This document shows positions 1 to 8,657 of a DNA stretch of 64,000 nucleotides, piece after piece (positions within the stretch are counted from its first letter, which is position 1; each line of letters begins with the position of its first letter). Both the position numbers and the translations under genes were made by a program. The notes beneath the pieces are model-generated. The model ran no database searches. It was not told where the DNA came from and saw only the letters and a list, made by a program, of their open reading frames with translations. The stretch is taken from NCBI RefSeq assembly GCF_030269305.1, contig NZ_BSTC01000001.1:943467-1007466 (forward strand). Reading direction: 5' to 3'. Source of the stretch: Kineosporia sp. NBRC 101731 (GTDB lineage: Bacteria > Actinomycetota > Actinomycetes > Actinomycetales > Kineosporiaceae).

Positions 1-1
1 G

Positions 2-481
2 AAACTGCTCGAGGAGCCGGTCTCTCTCGGCACGGTGTTCCTGGCCTCGATCGTGCTGGCGATCATGATCCTGCCGATCGTGACCGCCATCTCCCGTGAG
101 GTCTTCGCCCAGACGCCCGCGACCCACAAGGAAGCCGCCCTGGCTCTGGGCGCCACCCGCTGGGAGATGATCCGCACCGCCGTCATCCCGTTCGGGACGC
201 CGGGCGTCATCTCCGCCGCGATGCTCGGCCTGGGCCGCGCGCTGGGTGAGACCATCGCGGTCACGATCATCGTCAGCACTAACCCCGGCGCGTTCCGCTT
301 CTCCCTGTTCTCCGGTGGCGAGACCTTCGCCTCGAAGATCGCGAACAACGCGGGTGAGCTGGGCTCCTCGACCAAGGCCGGTGCCTACATCGCCGCCGGG
401 CTGGTGCTGTTCGTCCTCACCTTCCTGGTCAATGCAGCGGCCCGGATCATCATCGAGCGCAGGAAGGCCTTCTCCGAGTGA
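2..481 (+). CDS. pstC: Phosphate ABC transporter permease PstC (3' part)
   Basis: This is the C-terminal 159 residues of one of the two membrane subunits of the high-affinity phosphate importer; the 5' end lies outside the window. The frame is open from base 2. The EAA loop that contacts the ATPase is visible ([13 protein letters not shown]), followed by [14 protein letters not shown], which is typical of PstC, and a last hydrophobic helix before RRKAFSE. Its stop overlaps the pstA start (GTGA at 478-481), so the two are translationally coupled. PstS, the binding protein, is presumably upstream and out of view. The call is firm from the motif and from pstA and pstB downstream. Confidence 0.95.
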   Translation, partial: KLLEEPVSLGTVFLASIVLAIMILPIVTAISREVFAQTPATHKEAALALGATRWEMIRTAVIPFGTPGVISAAMLGLGRALGETIAVTIIVSTNPGAFRFSLFSGGETFASKIANNAGELGSSTKAGAYIAAGLVLFVLTFLVNAAARIIIERRKAFSE

Positions 482-1386
482 GCGCGCTGACGCAAGACAC
501 CCTGTCCCCCGCTCCGGCTTCCCCGATCGACAAGCCGAGCGCTTCTCGGGCCGTCAAGGACAAGCTCGCCACGGTCGCGGTCTGGACCGCCTTCGGTATC
601 GCGATCATTCCGCTGGTCTGGATCCTCTACACGGTCATCGACCGGGGTGCCGGCCTGCTGTTCGACCCCCACTGGTGGACGAACTCCCAGCGCGGCATCG
701 TCGCCCGGGTCGCGGGCGGCGGCGCCTACCACGCCATCATCGGCACGTTGCTACAGGCGGTCGTCACGGCGGTCATCGCAGTCCCGATCGCGGTCTTCAC
801 CGCGATCTACCTGGTCGAATACGGCCGGGGAAAGCTGGCCCGCACGGTCAGCTTCATGGTCGACATCCTCACCGGTATCCCCTCGATCGTGGCCGCGCTG
901 TTCATCTACGCGGTCTGGGTGACCACCTTCGGTCTGGAGCGGGTCGGCTTCGCGGTCTGCCTGGCCCTGGTGCTGCTGATGATCCCGGTCGTGGTGCGCT
1001 CCACCGAGGAGATGCTGAAGCTCGTCCCGAACGAGCTGCGCGAGGCGTCGTACGCGCTCGGCGTGCCGAAGTGGAAGACGATCTTCAAGATCGTGCTGCC
1101 GACCTCCTTCAGCGGCATCGTCACCGGCGTGCTGCTGGGCCTGGCCCGCATCATGGGTGAGACCGCGCCGCTGCTGATCCTCGGCCCGTACTCGAAGTCG
1201 ATCAACACCGACCTCTTCGGCGGGTTCATGGCCGCTCTGCCGACGATGATCAACCAGGACCGGGTCGAGTCCTACGCCCCTGCCCTGAACCGGGTCTGGG
1301 CCGCCGCGCTCACGCTGATCGTGCTGGTGATGGTGCTCAACATCGCCGGTCGCGTCATCGCCCGCCGCAGCAAGGTCAGCCGCTAG
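478..1386 (+). CDS. pstA: Phosphate ABC transporter permease PstA
   Basis: Second transmembrane subunit of the phosphate importer, 302 residues, normal family length. The N-terminus is a short hydrophilic cytoplasmic segment (about residues 1-28), followed by six predicted helices. The EAA loop reads [15 protein letters not shown] near residues 190-205 and is followed by [15 protein letters not shown], a PstA-type motif. The start is GTG in a GTGA overlap with the pstC stop. The gap to pstB is 71 bases, so the three genes form one operon. In this bacterial group the operon is normally induced by phosphate starvation through a PhoP or RegX3 regulator. The expected operator would lie upstream of pstS, outside the window. 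Confidence 0.96.
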   Translation: MSALTQDTLSPAPASPIDKPSASRAVKDKLATVAVWTAFGIAIIPLVWILYTVIDRGAGLLFDPHWWTNSQRGIVARVAGGGAYHAIIGTLLQAVVTAVIAVPIAVFTAIYLVEYGRGKLARTVSFMVDILTGIPSIVAALFIYAVWVTTFGLERVGFAVCLALVLLMIPVVVRSTEEMLKLVPNELREASYALGVPKWKTIFKIVLPTSFSGIVTGVLLGLARIMGETAPLLILGPYSKSINTDLFGGFMAALPTMINQDRVESYAPALNRVWAAALTLIVLVMVLNIAGRVIARRSKVSR

Positions 1387-1457
1387 GGCCATCGCCCGTC
1401 ATCCACCATCCGTACCCGGGCTCTCCCCGAAGCCCGGACAGCAAGGGAGTGCATCCG

Positions 1458-2234
<777 letters not shown>

Positions 2235-2264
2235 TCGTCTGATCTTTCTGTCGCTGTAACAAAA

Positions 2265-2305
2265 GGACGGTGCCGGGCCGCGAGGCCGGTGCCGTCCTCT
2301 GTTTT
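2265..2305 (+). terminator. Rho-independent terminator of the pst operon
   Basis: A 12-bp stem (2265-2276 with 2286-2297, two G-T pairs, otherwise complementary) closes a 9-base loop and is followed by TCTGTTTT. It lies 30 bases after the pstB stop, so it ends the pst transcript. Confidence 0.85.
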
Positions 2306-2825
2306 GTCGATGTACCGGGAAGGTGGGGGAGTGCTATAGGCTGGGCGCTGCATCCCGAAGCGCTTTCATTGCGACAAGTGTCGGTTTTGCGTCGCCGGGA
2401 CCGGGGGAATCCCCTCGGCCGACCGGTTGGGTATCGATCATCAATCGTCAGCAAGTCGTAACACTCTGCTGCGCGCTTGCTTGTCACTCGGTGTGTTTGA
2501 ACGACCGCAATAAGCCATTGAAATGCATTCAAGAGAAGCCTAAATGTCCGCTTTATTAGCGAAAACTACTGAACGTAAAGACTTCCTGACCAAGAGTTGC
2601 ACTAATTAGGGCCCTTGCGAACGGGCTTGGACGGCACTTACCTTGCTACAACAAATAGTGCAATCGCGGTACGCTGCATCCCTTTCGGTGGTAATTATCC
2701 TCTGCGACTAGAACCTTGCTCTAGGCGTGTGCTTTCGCCGCGGTGGGCTGGATTCGTTTGCTCCAGGTAACTGTTACAGCCGTTCCGGAAGGATGGATCA
2801 GCGAAGATGGTGAGGGAAGACCCCG
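2306..2825. other. AT-rich intergenic region without a convincing gene
   Basis: About 520 bases between the pst terminator and the next gene. From about 2440 to 2720 the sequence is clearly richer in A and T than anything around it, with runs such as GGTAATTATCC. The short open frames here have no actinobacterial codon bias and no recognisable product. An exact 8-bp inverted repeat, TTGCACTA (2597-2604) and TAGTGCAA (2656-2663), is separated by 51 bases. It probably contains the promoter and regulatory sites of the conservon operon. A small RNA gene is possible but not demonstrated. Confidence 0.6.
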
Positions 2826-3398
2826 GTGGCCAGTGATTTGATCGGCCGGCGCCAGATGATGCAGCAGCGTCTCGACCGGGTCAGAGATCTCGAACTCGCC
2901 ATCCGCGAGCAGGTTGAACTCATCGCCTCGCGGGCGGGGATGACAGTCGAGCAGTTCGACTTCGACGGCTCGTTCCGTGCGTCTCTCGCCTCCCTGGCCG
3001 GCCTTGCGGCCCGCCGTACCACTTTCGACATCGTCCTCACGCTGCCCGGCGCTCCTCTCGGGGTGCGCATCCAGCAGTTGCACGGCGAGGTCAAGGTCGA
3101 GGTCGTCGAGCTGGACGTGCCCTACGGCGGCGCGCAGCTGCCCGCCCAGCTCCCGGAACCGGCTGCCCAGCCGGTCTCGCCGCCCGTCCCGCAGCCGATG
3201 GTGTCCCAGCCGATGGCCGAGGGCCGTCAGGTGATCCGCGGTTCGCTCGTGCCGCAGGCGATGGGGCCGGTCACCGAGCCCATCGACCTGATCCCCAGCA
3301 AGATCACCGATGCGATGCCGGGCGCGAGCTCGGAAGACCTGGTGGTCTCCGACCTGGCCGCACTGCTCTGGGAGGGGATGGGCGAGCCCACCCCCTGA
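2826..3398 (+). CDS. Hypothetical protein upstream of the conservon
   Basis: 190 residues starting at GTG with GAGGGAAG about 8 bases upstream. I do not recognise the family. Residues 1-40 look helical and heptad-like (MMQQRLDRVRDLELAIREQ) and could form a coiled coil. A compact mixed segment follows (about 45-100), then a Pro/Gln/Val-rich linker (PEPAAQPVSPPVPQP) and an acidic tail. There is no signal peptide and no membrane segment. It lies 136 bases before cvnA on the same strand, with no terminator between, so it may be co-transcribed and act as an accessory factor of the conservon. That link rests on position only. Confidence 0.7.
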   Translation: MASDLIGRRQMMQQRLDRVRDLELAIREQVELIASRAGMTVEQFDFDGSFRASLASLAGLAARRTTFDIVLTLPGAPLGVRIQQLHGEVKVEVVELDVPYGGAQLPAQLPEPAAQPVSPPVPQPMVSQPMAEGRQVIRGSLVPQAMGPVTEPIDLIPSKITDAMPGASSEDLVVSDLAALLWEGMGEPTP

Positions 3399-3534
3399 CC
3401 AGTGACGGACCGAACGTCCCGGAAGCCGAAACGCCCCCAGCCGAAACACCCCGTCTCCCGCCCGGACTGACAGCCGGCACCTCCGCAGCAACGCCCTACT
3501 GCGCGCACGCCAAGCGCCACAGGAGTCCACATCG

Positions 3535-5985
3535 ATGAAGATCGCACAGAAGCTCGGCCTGCTGGTCGGTGCTCTCCTGGCGGCGGTACTGGTCACGATT
3601 CTCGTCCTCTCGGCCCAGCTCTCGTCCACCTCCCGGGAGTACAAGGACCTGATCGACGGCAACATCCAGCAGCGTGAGACCTCCCGCACGATGCTGGTGG
3701 CCTTCGGGCAGCAGGTGACCGCCTTCCAGCAGATCTTGCTGCAGGCCCGGACCGCCGATGACTACAAGCGTCTCAAGGGTGTGTACGACGAGCACGTCGA
3801 CACGGTGAACGGGCTCAACGACGAGCTGCTCAAGAACGTCGGGCCGGAGGACCCGCGGCTGAAGACGTCGCTGGAGGAGTTCCAGTCGTCGCACAAGGCC
3901 GTCGGTATCCAGTACACCGCCGCGCTGAACGCCTTCGTCGCCTCTCGCTACCAGGCTGTCGACGAGGTCAGCACCTCGGCCGAGGGCCTCGAGCAGTTCC
4001 CGAACGACCTGGTCAACGTCATCGCCGACTACCGCACCCGGTCCGCCCAGGAACTGATCCAGCAGCAGAACGACTCCACCTCGAGCCGTCTGCGCCTCAT
4101 CTACATCGGTGGCGTGCTGCTCCTGCTGCTCGCGACCGGCTTCGCCGTCGTGGTGGTGCGGGGCATCGTGCGCCCGGTGCGCTCGCTGACCAACGCCGCC
4201 CTCGCAGTCGCCAACGACCGTCTGCCCAAGGTCGTGGCGGAGATCAACGACCTGCCGGCGGAGGCACCCGCGCCGAGCCTCCCGCGGTTCCAGGTCAACA
4301 CCCGCGACGAGCTCGCCGAACTGGCCGGCGCCCTGAGCACCCTGCAGGACAGCGCCGTCGGCCTGGCCCTGGAGCAGCGGCGTAACGAGCAGGCCAACGC
4401 GGAGACCCTGGTCAACCTGGGTCGCCGTAACCAGAGCCTGATGACTCGTATGCTCGGTTACGTCACCGAGCTGGAGCGGGACGAGAGCAACCCCTCGTCC
4501 CTGGACCGCCTGTTCCGTCTGGACCACCTGACCACCCGTATCCGGCGGAACGCCGAATCGCTGCTGGTCCTCGCCGGTGCCAAGCAGACCCGTACCTGGT
4601 CGCACCCGATCGCCATGCAAGACGTGGTGCGCGCCTCGCTCTCCGAGATCGAGGAGTACAACCGGGTCACCGTGCACCACATGGACCACGCCAAGGTGGC
4701 GGGTTCGGTCGCGGCCGACCTCACGCACATGCTCGCGGAGCTGCTGGAGAACGGCACCCGGTTCTCCCCCCGGGAGCGTCAGGTGCAGGTGGTCGGACGG
4801 CTCATCCCCAGCGGTTACCAGTTCGACGTCATCGACTCCGGCCTCGGTATGACCGAGGAGGAGCTGGACGCGGCGAACGACCGGATCGCCCACGCCGGCC
4901 AGCGCCGGCCGGACGCGAAGGTGCTGGGCCTGCACGTGGTCGGCCGGATCGCCGCCCGTCGTGACATGGTCGTGCAGCTGCTGCCGTCCGACCAGGTCGG
5001 CCTCACCGCGCAGGTTCTCGTGCCCGGTTCGGTCATCAGCGATGCGAAGCTGCCGACGAACTTCCACGAGGTCACCGACGTCCCGATGCTGAGCCCCGCG
5101 CCCAGCAAGAAGACCGACGTGTCCGAACCCCCGGCCCCCGCCCTGGCCCCCACGCCCCGGCGTACGCCCACCGCGGCCCCGGCCGGGCGCCAGTCCCCGA
5201 AACCGGCCGGCGGGGGCGTGGTCCAGCCCTTTCCGGGAGGGTCGTCCGCGCCCGTCGGCGCCCCGGCCCAAGGACACATGCCGCAACGCCCACAGCTGAC
5301 CTCGGGCTCCTCGCCGAACCTTCCGGCTCCGGCCGGACTGCCCTCCGGCCTCTCGTCGGCGTCGCAGAACCCGCAGAACCCGTCCCGGCGGGTCCGCGGG
5401 GCCCAGCTGGGCGATCTCGGCTCGAACCTGCGCGATCAGACCCCGCGCGCAGTTGATCCTGAACTCGCGAGGTCGCAGATGTCCTCGCTGCAGTCCGGAG
5501 TCGCCGCGGCCCGTCGTGGTAACGACCAGGCCGCTCACCAGAACGACCGGCCCCCGGCCACCGCGCAGACCCCCGCCGGCTCGCAGAACCCGATCCCGGT
5601 GCGCCGGGTGCGGGGCGCGCAGCTCGGGGAGCTCGGGGCCGGGACTCCGGGAGAGTCCCAGAACAGCACCGTCGATCCGAATCGCGTGAGGTCGCAGATG
5701 TCTTCGCTTCAGTCAGGGGTGGCGGCCGCACGCCGGGAGGCCGGCCCCACCGGTGAGCCGGCCCCCCAGAACCCGCCGCCGCCCACCGCCCCGGTCCGCC
5801 GGGTCCGGGGCGCGCAGCTCTCCGAACTCGACACCGGCGCCGGCGGCGCCTTCCGCGGCCTGCCCCGCGACGCCGCGGGTATCGGCCGTCAGCTGTCGGG
5901 CCTGCAGGCCGGCACCACCCGGGCCACCCGTGAGACGGGCCGGCCCAACGCAGGAGATGAAGAGACCATGGGGAGCAACGAATGA
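3535..5985 (+). CDS. cvnA: CvnA, nitrate-sensor-like conservon histidine-kinase protein
   Basis: Membrane sensor of a conservon, the four-gene CvnA-D signalling unit of actinomycetes, thought to act like a G-protein-coupled receptor. 816 residues. TM1 is about residues 8-28, an extracellular helical sensor domain follows (about 30-180, NIT-like), then TM2 (about 187-206), HAMP, and a variant phosphoacceptor helix (LDHLTTRIRRNAESLLVL). An HATPase domain follows with the N-box LLENGTRFSP (E405-N406) and G-box DSGLGM. The long Pro-rich tail holds three copies of a two-part motif: RRVRGAQL at about 618, 690 and 755, each followed by R-S-Q-M-S-S-L-Q or a variant at about 646, 719 and 785. The start is ATG with AGGAG at 3521. 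The stop overlaps cvnB (ATGA). Confidence 0.93.
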   Translation: MKIAQKLGLLVGALLAAVLVTILVLSAQLSSTSREYKDLIDGNIQQRETSRTMLVAFGQQVTAFQQILLQARTADDYKRLKGVYDEHVDTVNGLNDELLKNVGPEDPRLKTSLEEFQSSHKAVGIQYTAALNAFVASRYQAVDEVSTSAEGLEQFPNDLVNVIADYRTRSAQELIQQQNDSTSSRLRLIYIGGVLLLLLATGFAVVVVRGIVRPVRSLTNAALAVANDRLPKVVAEINDLPAEAPAPSLPRFQVNTRDELAELAGALSTLQDSAVGLALEQRRNEQANAETLVNLGRRNQSLMTRMLGYVTELERDESNPSSLDRLFRLDHLTTRIRRNAESLLVLAGAKQTRTWSHPIAMQDVVRASLSEIEEYNRVTVHHMDHAKVAGSVAADLTHMLAELLENGTRFSPRERQVQVVGRLIPSGYQFDVIDSGLGMTEEELDAANDRIAHAGQRRPDAKVLGLHVVGRIAARRDMVVQLLPSDQVGLTAQVLVPGSVISDAKLPTNFHEVTDVPMLSPAPSKKTDVSEPPAPALAPTPRRTPTAAPAGRQSPKPAGGGVVQPFPGGSSAPVGAPAQGHMPQRPQLTSGSSPNLPAPAGLPSGLSSASQNPQNPSRRVRGAQLGDLGSNLRDQTPRAVDPELARSQMSSLQSGVAAARRGNDQAAHQNDRPPATAQTPAGSQNPIPVRRVRGAQLGELGAGTPGESQNSTVDPNRVRSQMSSLQSGVAAARREAGPTGEPAPQNPPPPTAPVRRVRGAQLSELDTGAGGAFRGLPRDAAGIGRQLSGLQAGTTRATRETGRPNAGDEETMGSNE

Positions 5986-6428
5986 GCCCGAACGGATACG
6001 GCGCGACGGCAGTCCTGAGCCCCGCCGCCCAGAACGTCAGCTGGATGCTCGACAACTTCGTCCGCGAGACCGCCGGCGTCGAGCAGATCATCGGAGTCTC
6101 CTCCGACGGTCTGCTGATGGCCATGTCGGTGCGGATGGACCGCGGTGACGCGGACAAGCTGGGGGCCACGGTCTCCGGCCTGACCACGCTCGCCCAGAGC
6201 GCCAGCCACCTGCTGAACAAGGGCGGCCTGACCCAGGTCATCATCGAGTTCTCCGGTGGTTACCTGCTCTGCTCGATGATCAACGGCCGCGCCTGCCTGG
6301 GTGTCGTCACCTCCCAGCAGTGCGACCTCGGTCTGGTCGGTTACGAGACCGCCATGCTGGTCGAGCGGGTCGGTGCCCTGCTGACGCCCGAACTGATCTC
6401 CGAGCTCAAGGCGAACCTGGCGCGGTGA
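5982..6428 (+). CDS. cvnB: CvnB, roadblock/LC7 domain protein
   Basis: Small cytoplasmic protein (148 residues) of the roadblock/LC7 fold, the second member of the conservon. In other actinomycetes it binds and probably regulates the CvnD GTPase. Typical features are NVSWMLDNFVRETAGVEQ at the N-terminus, VSSDGLLMAMS, and a central segment LAQSASHLLNKGGLTQV. The start ATG overlaps the cvnA stop (ATGA at 5982-5985). The stop overlaps the cvnC start (GTGA at 6425-6428), which indicates tight translational coupling and fixed stoichiometry. The length is normal for the family and no residue appears missing. Confidence 0.95.
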   Translation: MSPNGYGATAVLSPAAQNVSWMLDNFVRETAGVEQIIGVSSDGLLMAMSVRMDRGDADKLGATVSGLTTLAQSASHLLNKGGLTQVIIEFSGGYLLCSMINGRACLGVVTSQQCDLGLVGYETAMLVERVGALLTPELISELKANLAR

Positions 6429-6874
6429 GCGACTACGACGGGCTCAACGAGGAGCAGGAGAGCTTCGGCCGGCCGTTCCTCGGCCGGGTCATCCGGTCCG
6501 AGGCCGATCACGGGTTCGCGCCCGAGCCGGTGGACGAGACCCCAGGCGGTCACAACCGCCCGTACCTGATCACCGGTGGCCGTACCGGCGGCGGCGCCGC
6601 CGGCATCGGTATCGAGACCCTGCTGATCCGCGACCCGGGCGCTGTTCCCAACAACGCCTGGTCGCCGGAGATGGCGATGATCGTGCGCACGTGCGACAGG
6701 GCACTCGCGGTGGCCGAGGTGGCCGCCTACATCGGCCTGCCGATCGGGGTGGTCCAGGTGCTTGCCGGAGACCTGGTCGCGGCCGGCGTTCTCCAGCGGT
6801 CCGCGACGTCGAAGTCCCTGGCGGACGACGTCGCCTTCATCGAGAGGTTGATTCACGGTGTCTCTGCACTCTGA
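6425..6874 (+). CDS. cvnC: CvnC, DUF742 family protein
   Basis: 149 residues, third conservon member, DUF742. The family motif is visible: RPYLITGGRTGG near residues 40-52, then IETLLI, and a winged-helix-like C-terminus (VAEVAAYIGLPIGVVQVLAGDLVAAGVL). Its biochemical role is unknown, but it is always found between the roadblock protein and the GTPase. The start is GTG in the GTGA overlap with cvnB. An earlier in-frame start at 6320 would lie inside cvnB and is not credible. The 3' end overlaps the start of cvnD by 17 bases. Confidence 0.93.
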   Translation: MSDYDGLNEEQESFGRPFLGRVIRSEADHGFAPEPVDETPGGHNRPYLITGGRTGGGAAGIGIETLLIRDPGAVPNNAWSPEMAMIVRTCDRALAVAEVAAYIGLPIGVVQVLAGDLVAAGVLQRSATSKSLADDVAFIERLIHGVSAL

Positions 6875-7475
6875 GACCAGAAATGTGGCGGGGGGCCAGC
6901 CCGACGGGGGCAAACGCCCTCCGATCCCGGTGAAGATCCTGATCTCCGGTGGCTTCGGCGTGGGCAAGACCACCACGGTCGGCGCGCTCTCCGAGATCGA
7001 CCCGCTGAGCACCGAGGCGCCGATGACGTCGGCATCGATCGGTGTGGACGACGCGGGTGTCGGCAGCCAGAAGACCACCACCACGGTGGCCATGGACTTC
7101 GGCCGCATCACGATCGACGAGAGCATCATCCTCTACATGTTCGGCACGCCGGGCCAGGACCGGTTCGGCTTCATGTGGAACGACCTGGCCGAGGGCGCCC
7201 TGGGCGGCGTGGTGCTGGTCGACCCCAGCCGGATGGAGGAGTGCTTCGTCGCGCTCGACTACTTCGAGAACATCCAGCTGCCCTACGTGGTGGCGGTCAA
7301 CACCTTCGCCGGCCGTGAGTCCCTGACCCTCGATCAGGTGCGGCACGCGGTGAACGTCGACCCCGACGTTCCGGTGGTCGCTGTCGACGCGCGTGATCGC
7401 GAGCAGGTCAAGGCCGTGGTGCTGACCCTGCTGCGCCGCATTCTGGCCCGGGCGAAGAACCGTACCCGTGGCTGA
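6858..7475 (+). CDS. cvnD: CvnD, conservon GTPase
   Basis: Ras-like small GTP-binding protein, 205 residues, output member of the conservon at the membrane inner face. The P-loop is GGFGVGKTT (residues 31-39), the switch II/G3 segment is GTPGQDRF, and the G4 position reads VNTFAG instead of the classical NKxD, which is normal for this actinobacterial family. The start is GTG, overlapping the end of cvnC in another frame. Later starts would remove no conserved part, so the exact start is less certain than the gene. The stop (7473-7475) lies just before the ribosome-binding site of the following lipoprotein gene, so that gene belongs to the same transcript. Confidence 0.94.
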   Translation: MSLHSETRNVAGGQPDGGKRPPIPVKILISGGFGVGKTTTVGALSEIDPLSTEAPMTSASIGVDDAGVGSQKTTTTVAMDFGRITIDESIILYMFGTPGQDRFGFMWNDLAEGALGGVVLVDPSRMEECFVALDYFENIQLPYVVAVNTFAGRESLTLDQVRHAVNVDPDVPVVAVDARDREQVKAVVLTLLRRILARAKNRTRG

Positions 7476-7488
7476 ACGAGGAGGAAGA

Positions 7489-8586
7489 TTGTTACGCAAG
7501 GTCCTGGCTGGTCTGGTGACCGCCGGTCTGGCGTTCACGCTCGCGGCCTGTGGCTCGGACGAGGTGCCGGCCGACAGCGTGTACGCGAATGTCGGCGCCA
7601 AGGTCGGTATCTCGCTGCCGAACGAGACCTCCGACCGGTGGGCCGGTGACGGTAGCGCCATGGCGAGCCAGTTTAAGGCGATGGGCTACAAGGTTGACGT
7701 GAAGTACGGCGCCGACAAGGCGGAGCAGCAGATCAAGCAGGTCCAGGCCATGGTCGACGAGAACGTGGACCTGCTGGTGATCACGGCGATCGACGGTAGC
7801 TCGATGACCGACGTGCTCGCCAAGGCGGCGGCCAAGAAGATCAAGATCATCGCCTACGACCGTCTGCTCACCAACACCCCGAACATCGACTACCAGGCCA
7901 CGTTCGACAACACCCGGGTCGGCGTCATGCAGGCCAACCTGATCGTGGAGAAGCTGGGGCTGAAGAAGGCAGACAGCGGCCCGTTCACCGTCGAGCTGTT
8001 CGCCGGTCACTCCGGGGACGCCAACGCCAAGTCGTTCTGGAACGGCAGCATGAGCGTGCTGCGCAAGTACATCAGCAGCGGCCAGCTCGTGGTGAAGAGC
8101 GGCCAGAACCGCTTCGCCCAGACCGCCATCGACCTGTACAGCGGCGATCTGGCCGAGGCCCGGATGAAGAAGATCCTCCGCACCTACTACGGTTCCGAGG
8201 ACGTCGATGCCGTGCTGTCGCCCTACGACGGCGAGACGATCGGCATCATCAAGGCGCTCAAGGCCGACGGTTACGGCACGGAAGCCAAGCCCTGGCCGAT
8301 CACCTCGGGCCAGGACGCCGAGCTGCCCTCGGTGAAGTCGATCATCGACGGTGAGCAGACCGCGACGATCTTCAAGGACACCCGGGAACTGGCGAAGGTC
8401 GCCGTGCAGCAGGGCAACGCACTGCTGACCGGCACCGACCCGATCGTCAACGACACCACCACGTACGACAACGGGGTCAAGAAGGTCCCGACGTACCTGC
8501 TCTACCCGGTGGCCGTCGACAAGACGAACTACAAGACTCTGCTCGTCGACAGCGGCTACATCAAGGCCGCCGACCTGATGTCGTAG
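7489..8586 (+). CDS. ChvE/XylF-like sugar-binding lipoprotein
   Basis: Periplasmic-binding-protein fold (type 1) anchored outside the membrane, 365 residues. The N-terminus is a lipoprotein signal with lipobox L-A-A-C. The mature part resembles ChvE-type multiple-sugar binding proteins (DRWAGDGSAM, VITAIDGSSM, IAYDRLL, ATFDNTRVGVMQA). I start it at TTG 7489 because GAGGAGG at 7478-7484 precedes it; a GTG at 7468 inside cvnD would add only seven residues. No permease or ATPase follows; a strong terminator comes directly after. As the fifth gene of the conservon transcript it probably presents a ligand to CvnA rather than feeding a transporter (inference). Confidence 0.88.
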   Translation: MLRKVLAGLVTAGLAFTLAACGSDEVPADSVYANVGAKVGISLPNETSDRWAGDGSAMASQFKAMGYKVDVKYGADKAEQQIKQVQAMVDENVDLLVITAIDGSSMTDVLAKAAAKKIKIIAYDRLLTNTPNIDYQATFDNTRVGVMQANLIVEKLGLKKADSGPFTVELFAGHSGDANAKSFWNGSMSVLRKYISSGQLVVKSGQNRFAQTAIDLYSGDLAEARMKKILRTYYGSEDVDAVLSPYDGETIGIIKALKADGYGTEAKPWPITSGQDAELPSVKSIIDGEQTATIFKDTRELAKVAVQQGNALLTGTDPIVNDTTTYDNGVKKVPTYLLYPVAVDKTNYKTLLVDSGYIKAADLMS

Positions 8587-8597
8587 GGCACCGTCCG

Positions 8598-8648
8598 ATG
8601 AAGGACGCGGTCGGGCACCCCGGGTGCCCGACCGCGTCCTTCATTTTG
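8598..8648. terminator. Bidirectional terminator hairpin
   Basis: A perfect 23-bp inverted repeat (8598-8620 and 8622-8644) begins ATGAAGGACGC and ends GCGTCCTTCAT, followed by TTT. It lies between the convergent lipoprotein and Nudix genes and can serve both. Confidence 0.88.
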
Positions 8649-8657
8649 GGTGGCTTC

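Noticed and set aside
3496-5538. Antisense frame of 680 codons over cvnA
   Set aside because: No initiation site, no recognisable domain, opposite to a clear gene.
7489-8586. Conservon-linked lipoprotein as part of a complete sugar ABC importer
   Set aside because: No permease or ATPase gene follows; a strong terminator and a convergent gene come next.
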